Assembly (NCBI GenBank): GCA_026413225.1
Contig: CM048560.1
Span: 10,744,001 to 10,808,000 of the forward strand
Direction: 5' to 3'
Source of the DNA: Otis tarda
Lineage: Eukaryota; Chordata; Aves; Otidiformes; Otididae
DNA length: 64,000 bases
Below, piece after piece: positions 1 to 46,960 of this stretch. Within the stretch, counting starts at the first letter, position 1. Every line of letters starts with the position of its first letter. A model generated the notes under the pieces. That model was not told where the DNA came from. It saw nothing but the letters and a program-made list of their open reading frames with translations, and made no database searches. A program made the position numbers and the translations under genes.

Positions 1-1327
1 TGAACTGACAAAAATACTGTATTTCCCATTTGTGTTTCATTAGTTATTAGCACTTGCTATTACATTGCTTATTTTAAAAAAAACATGAAATTTTCAGTTT
101 TATATTATGTATTAGCAGCTGTGGAGTCTTATTAAATTTGTGTTTTCAGATTCTTGGCACTAAAAAGTCCTTTTTAATTTGTGGAATGGATACCTGACTT
201 GCAGTTAGGAAAGCTGTTGTGCATAAATAATGCAAGTCTGGCATGTGAGGTAATGGAAATACTTATCCAGCTAATGAGTAAGGGAATGTGTATCCTGAAT
301 GAGTGCAAGGAATAAACAGAGGAAATAGCAGGCTGAGCAAAGACAGTGAAAACTGTAGAATTTCTTTAAAATCTTACCAAAGAAAAGGACCTAGAGTCTT
401 TTAACAGAGTACAGAAACACACCTGTATGTACACTCATCTTGCCGTTTCCAATTCAGATATTACATCAGAAACTTGATCCACAAGTTTACAGGTCTACAG
501 AACTGGTTCATCCCATTATAGTGAAAGCAGACAGCTTTTCCTTTTGTTGGTACATAGGTGTCCTGGTTTTGGCCGAGATAGAGAGAATTTTCTTCCTAGT
601 AGCTGGTGTAGTGCTGTGTTTTGGATTTAGGATGAGAAAAATATTGATAGTGCACTTACATTTTAGTTACTGCTGAGCCGCGCTTACACAGAGTCAAGGT
701 ATTTTCCTGTCTCTCATACCACCCCACCAGTGAGTGGCTGGGGATGCACAAGAACTTGGGAGAGGACATGATTGGGACAGCTGACCCCAGCTGACCAAAG
801 GGATGGTCCATACCATGTGACATCATCCTCAGCATATAAACTAAGGGGAAAGCTGGCCAGGGGGCTGCTGCTTGGGGACAGACTGGGCATCAGTCAGCAA
901 GTGGTGAGCAATTGCATTGTGCATCACTTGTTTTGTATATTCTATTATTATCATCCCTTCCTTTTCTGTCTTATTAAACTGTCTTTATCTCAGTCCACCA
1001 GTTTTCCTTTTTCTTTTTTTTTTTTCTTTAAATTCCGATTCTCTCCCCCATCCCACTGGAGGGGAAGTGAGTGAATGACTGTGTGGTGTTTAGCTGCCTG
1101 CAGGTTAAACCGTAACAATAGGGTACTAGTGGTGAATATGATTTAGTCATTCTGAGGTCAACTGGCAATGAATAGACATTTGGTTTCAAGAACAGAAGGT
1201 ACAGAGGAAGGGAGATTGGAGGAGAGAGAACAGCATTCTTCAGTACCTCCTAGTATGCTTTGTCTTGAGGTATGTTTCTTTGCTAGTGTTAAAATGGTTT
1301 CAATTGTTGAACTTAAATCTGTCACAG
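1..1327 (+). other. PRRC2C: PRRC2C intron at the left edge of the window
   Basis: No coding exon is visible here. The preceding exon, which supplies the first base of the split glycine codon completed at 1328, must lie left of the window. The stretch holds a solo LTR (559-1116) and otherwise AT-rich intronic DNA. The acceptor AG is at 1326-1327. Confidence 0.8.
559..1116 (+). mobile_element. Solo LTR of an avian ERVL-type endogenous retrovirus
   Basis: The 558-bp element starts TGTCCTGG and ends CGTAACA. It is flanked on both sides by the 5-bp duplication ATAGG (554-558 and 1117-1121). Inside are a TATAAA at 835-840 and a poly(A) signal ATTAAA at 973-978, so the LTR reads in the plus direction, sense with PRRC2C. 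No internal retroviral genes or second LTR are present, so this is a recombined solo LTR. A 5-bp duplication and the TGTCCTGGTTTTGGC-like start fit the ERVL-type LTRs common in birds. The family name is from memory. Confidence 0.88.
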
Positions 1328-38727
<37,400 letters not shown>

Positions 38728-40345
38728 AGGCTGTGTTTCTGTGGAGGTGGGGGAAGAGGGGAGGGTGGTGAGATGACAGCAGCATGAATTTGTAGCCCGA
38801 AGGACAAGACAACAGTCTTCTCTTTCTGCAGGGCTCTGAACAGGACATAGAAGCTATCAGCAGTTACGGATACAAACTGCTGTGTATCCAAGTGAGCTTC
38901 TAGGCTCTTTGGGCTTGTATCTTCTCTAACAGCATGAAGGCTGCTTTTGGTGTGTGCACGTTTGACACGTGTGCGCATGTTTTGGCTTACATGCCTGTAT
39001 GCTTCCCAAAGTGGAAAAAAATTAAGAAATAGCAGTGGCGGGGAAGAAGGTGGTTGGGGTGGCATGTTCCTAGCCGACAAGTTGAATATCCTTATTTTCT
39101 TCAGGCTCTGATCTTCAGCTGCTATTTATCTTTTTATAAACCCATGAGTTTGAGAATATGCAGATCTGAGGATGGTGCTGGGCCAAGAAATGTGTGTTAA
39201 GTTTTTAGTGACTTAAGAAGCTTCTATCTTGTAATAAACAGGGAGATTCATATAGCTGGCAAAATTGCCTTTGCCATGTGACATCTAACCTACCGTAACA
39301 CGAAGAGTAATGCTAATGATGTTTGTTTCCCTCTGAAGGCAGTGCTTTGCTGGCTGCTGCTTCTTGGATGACAATATACTGTATTTAGATCACCATTATG
39401 AAAATGCTACTTGGCCACCTGTGTTCTCTACACCCACTCCCCCCTCAGTCGTTCACCTCTGGAGTTGAAAGGTTCATTTCATCAATAGTCAGATTTGTTC
39501 TGTTCACCTCTGTCCAGCTATCTTTATATGATGCAAGTGATCTTTAAACGGTTTCCAGCTTATGTCTATACAGCAACGAGCACTTAGAGCTGTGCCACGA
39601 GAATAAAAGAAACCTTAGCGGATGAAAGAGTTTATCTCAATGGTGCATTCTTTATATCAGAGCTGTGTCGCACCACCTCCTTGCCCACAGTGTGCTGGAA
39701 AGTAGAATCAAGTCAAATAAATGCCTTTTTAATTGTATCCTCTAGTATTATAGCTGTAGGACAGTACTGTATGATACTTCTGTGAATGTAAGATATCCTG
39801 TACCTGCTTATGATATGTAGTAGTGACTGTGCTATACTGGAGCTGTTTTTAATAATGTTATTCTAGAGGTTTTTTTCCAGACAATGATTGAAAAAGCTAA
39901 TAAAAAGCACCAGGTACCACATCAGTAGCAGAATTTGCTGGTTTTTTCTGGGATTTTTTTTTTCCACGTTTTCTGGAAAGAAGAGTGAGTTGAAAGTCTA
40001 ATGTGTATAATTTTGTTCAAATGACTGCAGAAGCTGGAAAGGCTGTTGCTGCTATTGATGCCTAGTGAATTGCTATTGGTTATCTTTTTATATAAATATA
40101 TATATAATTTGAATTTTTGGAAACTTTAGCTGTGATGTCAACTTTGGAAAAAAGTATCCCACTTGTAGTGTGAGTTGGCATTGTACAGAAATTAACAGCC
40201 ATATTGGTCTAGAAATGTTAAACTTAATTTTTTTCCATTTGTACAGGGGTAACGCACTGTATTAAATATGTACGGTCTTATTTACATGGGTTTGATTACA
40301 GAAACTAATAAAGTATTCTCTAAATAAAGTATTTGGGTAATCTCA
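38728..40345 (+). other. PRRC2C: PRRC2C 3' UTR with several poly(A) signals
   Basis: AT-rich sequence after the stop with AATAAA at 39233-39238, 39899-39904, 40307-40312 and 40323-40328, plus a TA-rich stretch near 40090-40106. Base composition changes to GC-rich just after 40345. The last pair of signals probably marks the main 3' end and the earlier ones may give shorter isoforms; this is inferred, not seen. Confidence 0.75.
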
Positions 40346-43040
40346 TGATTAGCGCAGTGCTGCAAGATGCAAGGAGAGCACCTGAACATCGTGCGCCAAC
40401 GGAAGAGCGTGTATTGGAACCAGACTTCTAAAGAAAAAACGGCTTGAAACAGCTTCTATTTGTTCCCCTGGCACTCTGGTCTCATCCTCCAGTGAAGGTC
40501 TTGCAGGACATGGCTTCCATCTAGCTCCGGAAGGAGCCTGCGGGTTGTGTTGGTGAGATGTTCCATCTCTGGCATGTTGGTGAGCTGCCTGACGCTGGAG
40601 ACTTGCGTTTTCTTCGAGTCGCTCGTCAGGAGACCTGGATGAACCCCGGCGGTTACTCTTGTTTTAGCTGGTGGGTGAGTACAGGCGCCGGCTCCCCAGG
40701 CGCCCTCGCAGCAAGGGGCTCTTAAAAGCAAGAGGGTCCCTGCAGAGGGGAGCAGGAGTGAGCCTTGGCCCTGACGTGGAGGCTTCCGTCTTGTGCTGCT
40801 CCTGACCTGCTCCGTGCCCATCTCGCTGCAAGTGAGCCACACTCGCTGCCACGCATTCAAACCGCACACTGACTGACTCGTGCCCTTAAGCACGGGGCAG
40901 AATGAAGGGTTAAGCATCCCAGCAGCCCCTCGGGAGAGGAGGCATCCCTGTCTCCCTGGGCTCCTGCCCTGGGGCTGCGGGGTGGCAGGATGCTGTCAGC
41001 TGGCCACCAGACAGATCTTGGTTCATTACAAACATCAGAAACCTCGTGTTTGGTCTCTGAGAAGTAATTCCTGCCCTGGGAGAAGGTGCTGGCTTGCATT
41101 GCACCTCCAAGGAAAGCCAAGCAAGCAAAGCCAGCCACGGGTGTCGGGGTGGCTCTGCAAGCGCTGCTGGGAGCTGTGTGGATTTGCTGGTGGGTCGGAG
41201 CAGGCAGGCCTGCCCACGCTTGGCCAGGCGGGAAGCGGCAATTTGGGGACACCAGAGGAACTGGAGTCAGTTCTTGTAGGGGGTCTCTAGTAGAACTGCA
41301 GCAATATGGAGTAAATAAAGGTGCTGTAATCCACAAGCAGAGCGATGGGCAGGAGTAACCTCTGAGTAGGGAACACCACAGGTAAATCGCCGTTTTCACA
41401 GGAGCTGCACAAGCACAGCTACAGCAAATGCTCGGGGAAGGGACGAAGGTAGGGGAACTGAGTGAAGGTGGATATCAGCTTGATCTGTAAATGTGTGGTA
41501 AAAGAGGCGGTTTCAATGGTGATTGAGTTGTGCTGATGTTTGCCTATTTTGAAGCTGTCTTCTGGTTCGTCTTGGAAGGACTCCCTAAAATGGGAAATCA
41601 TTCACTGGACTGTTCTGTTTTTAAGGAAATGCTGCTGAAAGGATTAATCTTGAGCTCTCCAACAAAGCCACTGGGAAAGTCATACGAATTTCCCACACTC
41701 AGCAGTGGGAATACACTGAGCTTTTGGCTGTTTCTTGCACCAAGAACAAGGATAATATTTCTGTGGAAACTTAATTAAAAGCAGATGCTTGGGCATTTTG
41801 TGCATCTGAATAACCCAGATTTGATGTGTGCCTCCCAACCATCCCGGCTGCCTTTGAGGCCAGGTTGAGCTTTCAGTCACTGACCCCAGTTCATTGAGTA
41901 TTTTTATGACATTTAACCAGATAACTCGCTCCTGGCCATTTACGCTGGAATAATCTTGCATTTTTAATTTGAGTGGGATCTGGTGTGTAATCACTTTTCT
42001 AGGACTCTGGTCATCACAAATAATTGTGCTGAACCTCCTCTTGTTTGGGGAAGTCATTTTTTTTTTTGTCTTAATAATGTTTGGTCTGTGAAAAGACCCT
42101 AACTTTTCACAAAGGCAAGAGCAGAAGGTTAATGTGACTGGGGCCGGATCCAGCAACCCCCTTTGGCTCAGGCTGGTTTCTTGCTGGGATTTGGGAGGTG
42201 AGGGACTCTGGGCTTGTTTTGCAAAGCCTGTTAAGTAAAGCTGTGTATTCAGTGCTGTTCATCTCCAGCCCAGCTTTCTGGAAATCCTGTGTACATTGGC
42301 TTGTCTTCATTTTATTTTTTTTTTTTTTTTTTCCCTCCAGTCAATTAAGTGGTGGACTTCCCAGCCTGAAAAGACCCTGGTGCTGGCAGAGAGTGGGGAG
42401 GCGGGCACGGCTGGGGCTGTCTGCCCTTGGTGTCTCTGTTGACTGAGAAGCCTTTGGTGCTGCTGCTCCCCGGGGGCCTCTGAACAAGCCCTCCCTTTCA
42501 TGCTGGGGCTCGACCCACGCCTTGGAGGAGCTGCAGGGCGAAGGAGGGCTCCAGCCTCACTGTCCCTTCCTGGTTTGGGACAAAAACGCTGTTCTCCCAG
42601 CCTCAGCATGGATGGATGTGTCACTGATCCACCCTGCAGCCCCTGGTGAGCAGCTGAACACCCTGCTGGGGGCTGCCTCTGTGCCCCCATCCCTCCCACC
42701 CTGCGCTGCCTGCCCAGCACCGGCCAGCCCCACCCACAGCCCTGCCACCCAGTGCTCGTGACTCTCTCCCATTTGGCAGCTCTCTGGGGTTTAGCGCTGA
42801 AGCTTTAACTTTTATTTCTATTCAGTGTTGCAGGCATGTCACACTAAATAAGGGTGCTCCTGGGGCTGGCCCTGCCAGCAGCCGCCTCCTCAATGTGGCA
42901 TTTTCCTGGCCAAATCTTTACAGCTCCCTCCCCGCACCTTCAGCCCATTGAGGAGGGCACCAGCGCTTTAGACCCCACCAAACCCCAAGGAAAAACCCAG
43001 GCTTGGAAAAATGAGATGCAAGGCAGCGGTGGTGGTGGGC
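40346..43040. other. Intergenic region between the convergent PRRC2C and MYOC 3' ends
   Basis: No exon with splice-consistent conserved coding was found. Moderately GC-rich, with an 18-T run at 42315-42332. The open frames here are long only because of GC content. Confidence 0.6.
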
Positions 43041-43932
43041 AGTGTTTATTGGGCTGGGATCCTGCATAGCCCCCAGGAGATGTGGCTGCTGCTGCCCCAT
43101 CTGCCCAGAACGCGGGGGAGGGTAGAAAAAGCCTCCTACAAACTTTCTACAATAAATAGTTAAAAATGGCGTGTTCTGGGTTGGCGTGAGGAGCGCTGTC
43201 AGCCAGGCGAGGCCGTAGCTGCCATGTGTCCGTGCCCGGGCATGGCTGGTAAAGCTGAAGTGCGTGGCCGAGAGGGGCTGGGCACGCCAAGAGGCTGCTA
43301 GGCTGCAGGATGCTCTGCCAGCACTCCTCACCCCTCCTCTCTTGGCTTCTTTTTTATTTTTTTTCCCCCAATAAAACAAGGCTTGTGCAATGAGTGTCCA
43401 TATTCCCTGCTGGTTTCGATCCTGCCGGATGATTTTTGGAGGTGACTGAGCTCCGGGATGCTGCTGGTGGGATGCAGCGGGGCTTCTGGGCTCTCGGCAT
43501 AGGAGCTCAGTTCTGCAGGGCTGCTGCTGGCTGGCGAACGCTGCTCTCCTCAGCAAGGCCGGCCTGAGCCGGGGAGGCCTCCCCAAAATTGCTGCTGATG
43601 AAGGGTCTGGGGGACAGCAGTGGTGCTGCCGGAGGATGCTGGAGCAGCTCTGGACTGGGTACCACTGTGGCCCGTCCAAAACCTGCCAAGGCCAGGGGAG
43701 AGACGTTGCGCTGGCTCAACCAGGCTGTAGAAAAAGCACTTAATTACCCTCGGCTGCACTTCGGCATAAGGGGACGTTGCCAGAGGTACAAACGGGGACA
43801 TTGGGGGCCCCATTGCAGTGCAGCTGGTCAGCATGTGGCCCCCACCATCACCCGGCCGTGCTGGGAGGAGCTGGGGAGCGAAGCAAGGTGCTGAGGCCAT
43901 GGAGGCTCAGCCAACACATCTCTGGCCCCGGC
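43040..43932 (-). other. MYOC: MYOC 3' UTR (probable extent)
   Basis: Minus-strand AATAAA signals occur at 43358-43353 and 43050-43045. Either could end the transcript, so the limit is uncertain. Long open frames on both strands here are GC-driven. Confidence 0.55.
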
Positions 43933-44717
43933 TCACGCCCGGGAGAGTCGGATGGGGTAGGTGACCATGTTGAAGCTGTCCCAGGCGAAGAGCTGCCGCT
44001 CGGTGGGGTTGTAGTCCACCATGCTGAGGTAGCGGAAGCGATTCTCGAAGGGGATGCTGATGGCCCGGCTGGTGCCGGTGGCCGTGTTGTAGGCGAAGTT
44101 GACGGTGGCGTTGGGTGTCGAGTAGCTGCTGATGGTGTAGAGGGTGCCGCAGATGACAAAGGAATTGGCCACCCCTCGCTTGCGGATGTTGGTCTCCCAG
44201 GTCCGCTGGATCTCCAGCGTCTCGGGGTCCAGCTTGGAGAGGACGATGGCCCCCCTGGCCTTCTCGGTGCTGTAGATCACCCAGAGCCCCGTCTCATCCA
44301 CTGCCAGGTCGATGTCAGTGTAGCCCCCCCAGGAGTAGGGGTACTGCCCATGGTAGCCAGCGCCGGGGATCTCCCTCTCGGCCGTGACAGCCTCTCCCCG
44401 CAAGTCGTAGCGGGCCACGGCGCGGGAGCGGCGGGGCTGGAAGAAGAGCCCGCCGCGGTAGACAACAGCCCCCGTGCTCTCCATGGGCCGCGGCAGGATG
44501 TGCACCTTGGCGGGGTAGCCCCGGGCCAGCTGCTCGGCCGCCTCGTACTGGAAGAGTTGTCGGACCTCTGTGCCCACCGCGTCCACACGCCAAGTCGTCC
44601 CCCGTGTGAAGGGGGGCACAGGCTCGGGGTCCTTCATCCACACGCCGTATTTGCCAGCAATAGAGTCTGCCCGGCCGAAGACAACAGGCTCCCCCACCCA
44701 CACCAGCTCACCGCAGC
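43933..44717 (-). CDS. MYOC: MYOC exon 3, olfactomedin domain and stop
   Basis: 785 nt encoding the full olfactomedin domain: [57 protein letters not shown] and [11 protein letters not shown], then TGA at 43935-43933. The acceptor is CAG at 44720-44718. Confidence 0.97.
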
Positions 44718-45991
44718 CTGCTTGGGGATAGGAGGGAAAAGGAAGGGGTTATCACTCAGCGGCACCCGGCCAGCCCCTCGGGAGTGCCAAGCAGCATTTG
44801 TGAGCAGCGGAGCACGGGGCCGGCCAGCTGTGCCAGTGGCAGTACCTGAATCCTCGCTCCCCGGGCGGCTGAGCGCGGTCTCCTCCAGCAGCCGGGATGC
44901 GGGAACCTCCGTCCTCTCCGACTGCAGCTCCTGGTAGGCGAGGGGCTGCGGGTCCCAGCGAGAGGCTGCGGCAGGGCCAGGCACAGCGTGAGCAGGGGCC
45001 AAGCCAGCCCCTCTCACCACCACATCTGCCCTCACCAGCCCTGGGGGTTTCAAAGCCAGACCCTTGCCCCTCAAAGCACCAACACCTCAGTCGGGACCCC
45101 AGCGCCACATCCCACTGATGAGGACACCTCCCCGCAGGCAGATCTGCGACCCACGGATGAGGACACCTCTCCGCAGCCACTGACATCGTTGCCCCCTGAG
45201 AGCGGGGTTTAATGCTCCTTGGGGGAAAATACTAATCCCCCCAGATCAGTGCAGTCCCCTGCATCTCCCCCTCTGCTGCAGGGAGGATGACAGGACAGGG
45301 AGCTGCTAGCCCTGATTTAGGGATGGGAGGGGTTTGGTGCAACAGGCTGTGATCCCCTGGTATGGCTGAGCACCCCGTCAGGGTGCCCGAGGGTGGGGGA
45401 CAGCAAAGGGACATGACCAGCGCCCAGGGGGACAGGCAGTGGCAGAGAGTTGGTGGCAGGGATGCACGATGGGTCTTGGCCCCGGCACTTACCTTTGCCG
45501 GGGGCGCGCAGGACGCTGCGGCCGGGCCCCTCTCCGCCGGGGGGGCAGCGGATGGCCCGCAGCCGGGTGATCTCCTGGGTGCTGCTCTCCAGCCGCCTCC
45601 CCAGCTCCTCTTTCTCCCGCTCCAGCTGTCCCTTCTCCTCCTCCAGCCGGGCCTTGGCCCGCAGCAGCTCGCTGTAAGCAGCCTCCAGGCGAGCGGCCGG
45701 GGCCGACTGCTGGGCGTCCCGAGCGGCCCCCGCCTCTCCTCCTCGAGGCCCTGAGCCCCCCGTGCCCCGCTCCCGGCTCTCCAGCCGGTTCAGGCGGACG
45801 GTGAGGGCGGCCAGCTCGGCCCGCAGCTCCGGCACGCCGCCGGCCTCGGGGCAAGTGGCCTCGACGGGGCTGGCCACCGTGAAGGAGTAGGTGCAGCGGC
45901 CGGCGCTGTCGTCGGCGCGCCGGAGAAAGGCCGCCTCGCCCCGGCAGCCCAGGGCCAGGCCCCCCCAGAGCAGCAGCCAGACCCCCAGCAT
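43933..45991 (-). CDS. MYOC: Myocilin, complete, three exons, 467 aa
   Basis: Secreted matrix glycoprotein of the trabecular meshwork; in human its misfolding mutants cause open-angle glaucoma. Coding exons on the minus strand: 45991-45493, 44965-44846, 44717-43933 (499+120+785 nt, 467 codons plus TGA). A signal peptide ([16 protein letters not shown]...) is followed by a conserved [12 protein letters not shown] Cys region, a leucine-zipper-like coiled coil (about residues 105-155, [14 protein letters not shown]) and the olfactomedin domain (about 207-467). The domain disulfide pair is C208 and C396. By alignment with human, the calcium ligands D343, N391 and D441 are retained. Human is 504 aa; the deficit is in the N-terminal half. 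The start is the first ATG after a TATA box at 46058-46053. The gene is only about 3 kb because introns are 527 and 128 bp. Confidence 0.97.
44846..44965 (-). CDS. MYOC: MYOC exon 2
   Basis: 120 nt encoding [20 protein letters not shown] and [20 protein letters not shown]. This matches the human linker exon ([20 protein letters not shown]). It leaves one base into glycine. Confidence 0.95.
44966..45492 (-). other. MYOC: MYOC intron 1 (527 bp) with partial tandem duplication
   Basis: Two copies of gatgaggacacctccccgca (second with one change) start at 45117 and 45156 on the plus strand, a 39-bp period. Otherwise plain GC-rich intron. Confidence 0.8.
45493..45991 (-). CDS. MYOC: MYOC exon 1 coding part
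   Basis: ATG at 45991-45989. Encodes signal peptide, N-terminal cysteines and coiled coil, ending RSVLRAPGK. The donor GTAAGT starts at 45492 on the minus strand; it leaves one base into an alanine codon. Confidence 0.95.
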
Positions 45992-46052
45992 GGCCCCGTT
46001 ATCGCCGTCCCTGCCCTCGGCAACTCCGTTCCGCCGGGCGCTGCCGCCCGCG

Positions 46053-46058
46053 TTTATA
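46053..46058 (-). promoter_or_regulatory. MYOC: MYOC TATA box
   Basis: TATAAA on the minus strand in GCCCTATAAACGC, 62 bp upstream of the MYOC start codon. This leaves room for a 5' UTR of about 30-35 nt with a TSS about 30 bp downstream of the box. Confidence 0.75.
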
Positions 46059-46284
46059 GGGCGGGCCGGGCGGCGGGGAGAGGCTGAGGGTGGCGGGGTG
46101 GGGACGGAGCAGCCGGAACCTTCCAGATGCCTGCGGTGCCGGTGGCTCTCGGCCAGCGGCAGCCCCGCCGCCCCCCTCCCCGAGGTCGCTGGCCGGGCTC
46201 CGGCCTTTGCTGCCAGGGGCGATGCCGGGGGCTGAGGTGACCGGTTCCCCCCCGTCGCTGCTGGCGGGGAGGTGTCGCGCAGGG

Positions 46285-46370
46285 CCACGCCCACCCTCTC
46301 CAGCCGGGGCTCAGCCCCGCCCACTCCGTGCTAGCCACGCCCATTGCCACGCCCATTGTTCCCGCCCACG
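46285..46370. promoter_or_regulatory. GC/CACCC-box cluster (SP/KLF-type)
   Basis: Five CCACGCCC or CCCGCCC boxes in 86 bp. Two are an exact tandem of gccacgcccatt with 12-bp spacing (46334 and 46346). This is typical of SP1/KLF-driven TATA-less promoters and lies between MYOC and VAMP4. Confidence 0.65.
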
Positions 46371-46399
46371 GGCCGGCCCCGGAATCGATAGCTCGGCGC

Positions 46400-46504
46400 T
46401 CGGCGCGGCGGGCGGAGCGCCGAGGCGGTCGATGGGACAGCTGACTCGCCGCCGCTGCCGCCGCACCGGCCATTTCCCGCCGGCCCGGCCCGGAGCGGAG
46501 CGGG
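46400..46504 (+). other. VAMP4: VAMP4 5' noncoding exon (predicted)
   Basis: A strong donor GTGAGT at 46505-46510 follows GC-rich sequence containing CGGCCATTTCCCGCC, a YY1-like element. VAMP4 in other vertebrates has a noncoding first exon. The TSS is not determined. The second exon begins at 46849 or 46886, since either acceptor (CTCCACAG or CCCGCAG) is usable. Confidence 0.5.
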
Positions 46505-46894
46505 GTGAGTGGGGCGGGGGTTGGCGGCTGGGTCTTGCGTTGTTCGCGGGGGTGGGGTGCCTCTGTCTGGGCACCGGCTCTGCTCGCCGGTGGCTCCCGC
46601 GGCGCCGGAGGGCTGGACCGGAACCAAAGCTGGCCGGGCCAAAGCGCGGGTCGCGGGCACCGGCTGCCCTGGCGCCCCCCTCGCCTGGCGCCGTTGCGTT
46701 CTCGAGTCCCGGTGTTCTTCCTCCTTCCCTCCCCACCTCTCTGGGCCCACAGCCGCGGGGCCTCCCCCGGTTTTCCCGGGCCCCGGGAGGGGCGGTTGGG
46801 GTGGCGAGCAGCGGGGTGACCCGGCCGTTCCCTGCGCCTCCTCCACAGGCTTCTCCTCCCGGGCAGGAAGCCCCCTCTCCCGCAGGTAGAGACC

Positions 46895-46960
46895 ATGCCT
46901 CCGAAATTCAAACGACACCTGAACGACGACGAAGTGACCGGCTCGGTGAAGAGCGAGCGG
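46895..46960 (+). CDS. VAMP4: VAMP4 coding exon 1
   Basis: ATG in GAGACCATGC. Encodes MPPKFKRHLNDDEVTGSVKS ER; donor GTGAGT. The start agrees with the human N-terminus. Confidence 0.96.

Noticed and set aside
463-540. Exon-like open stretch near the left edge
   Set aside because: It does not match the PRRC2C segment expected before GMIPPKPL and has no usable donor with correct phase before the LTR.
42918-43679. 253-codon minus-strand frame
   Set aside because: Lies in the MYOC 3' UTR and beyond; no protein family resemblance and GC-driven.
43777-44937. 386-codon open frame on the plus strand
   Set aside because: It is the antisense of MYOC exons 3 and 2; GC-rich third positions keep the opposite frame open. 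No independent start context, splice sites or recognisable domain.
45317-46324. 335-codon minus frame starting upstream of the MYOC ATG
   Set aside because: Only the part from 45991 to 45493 is MYOC coding. The extension reads through the TATA box and promoter and on past the donor into intron 1.
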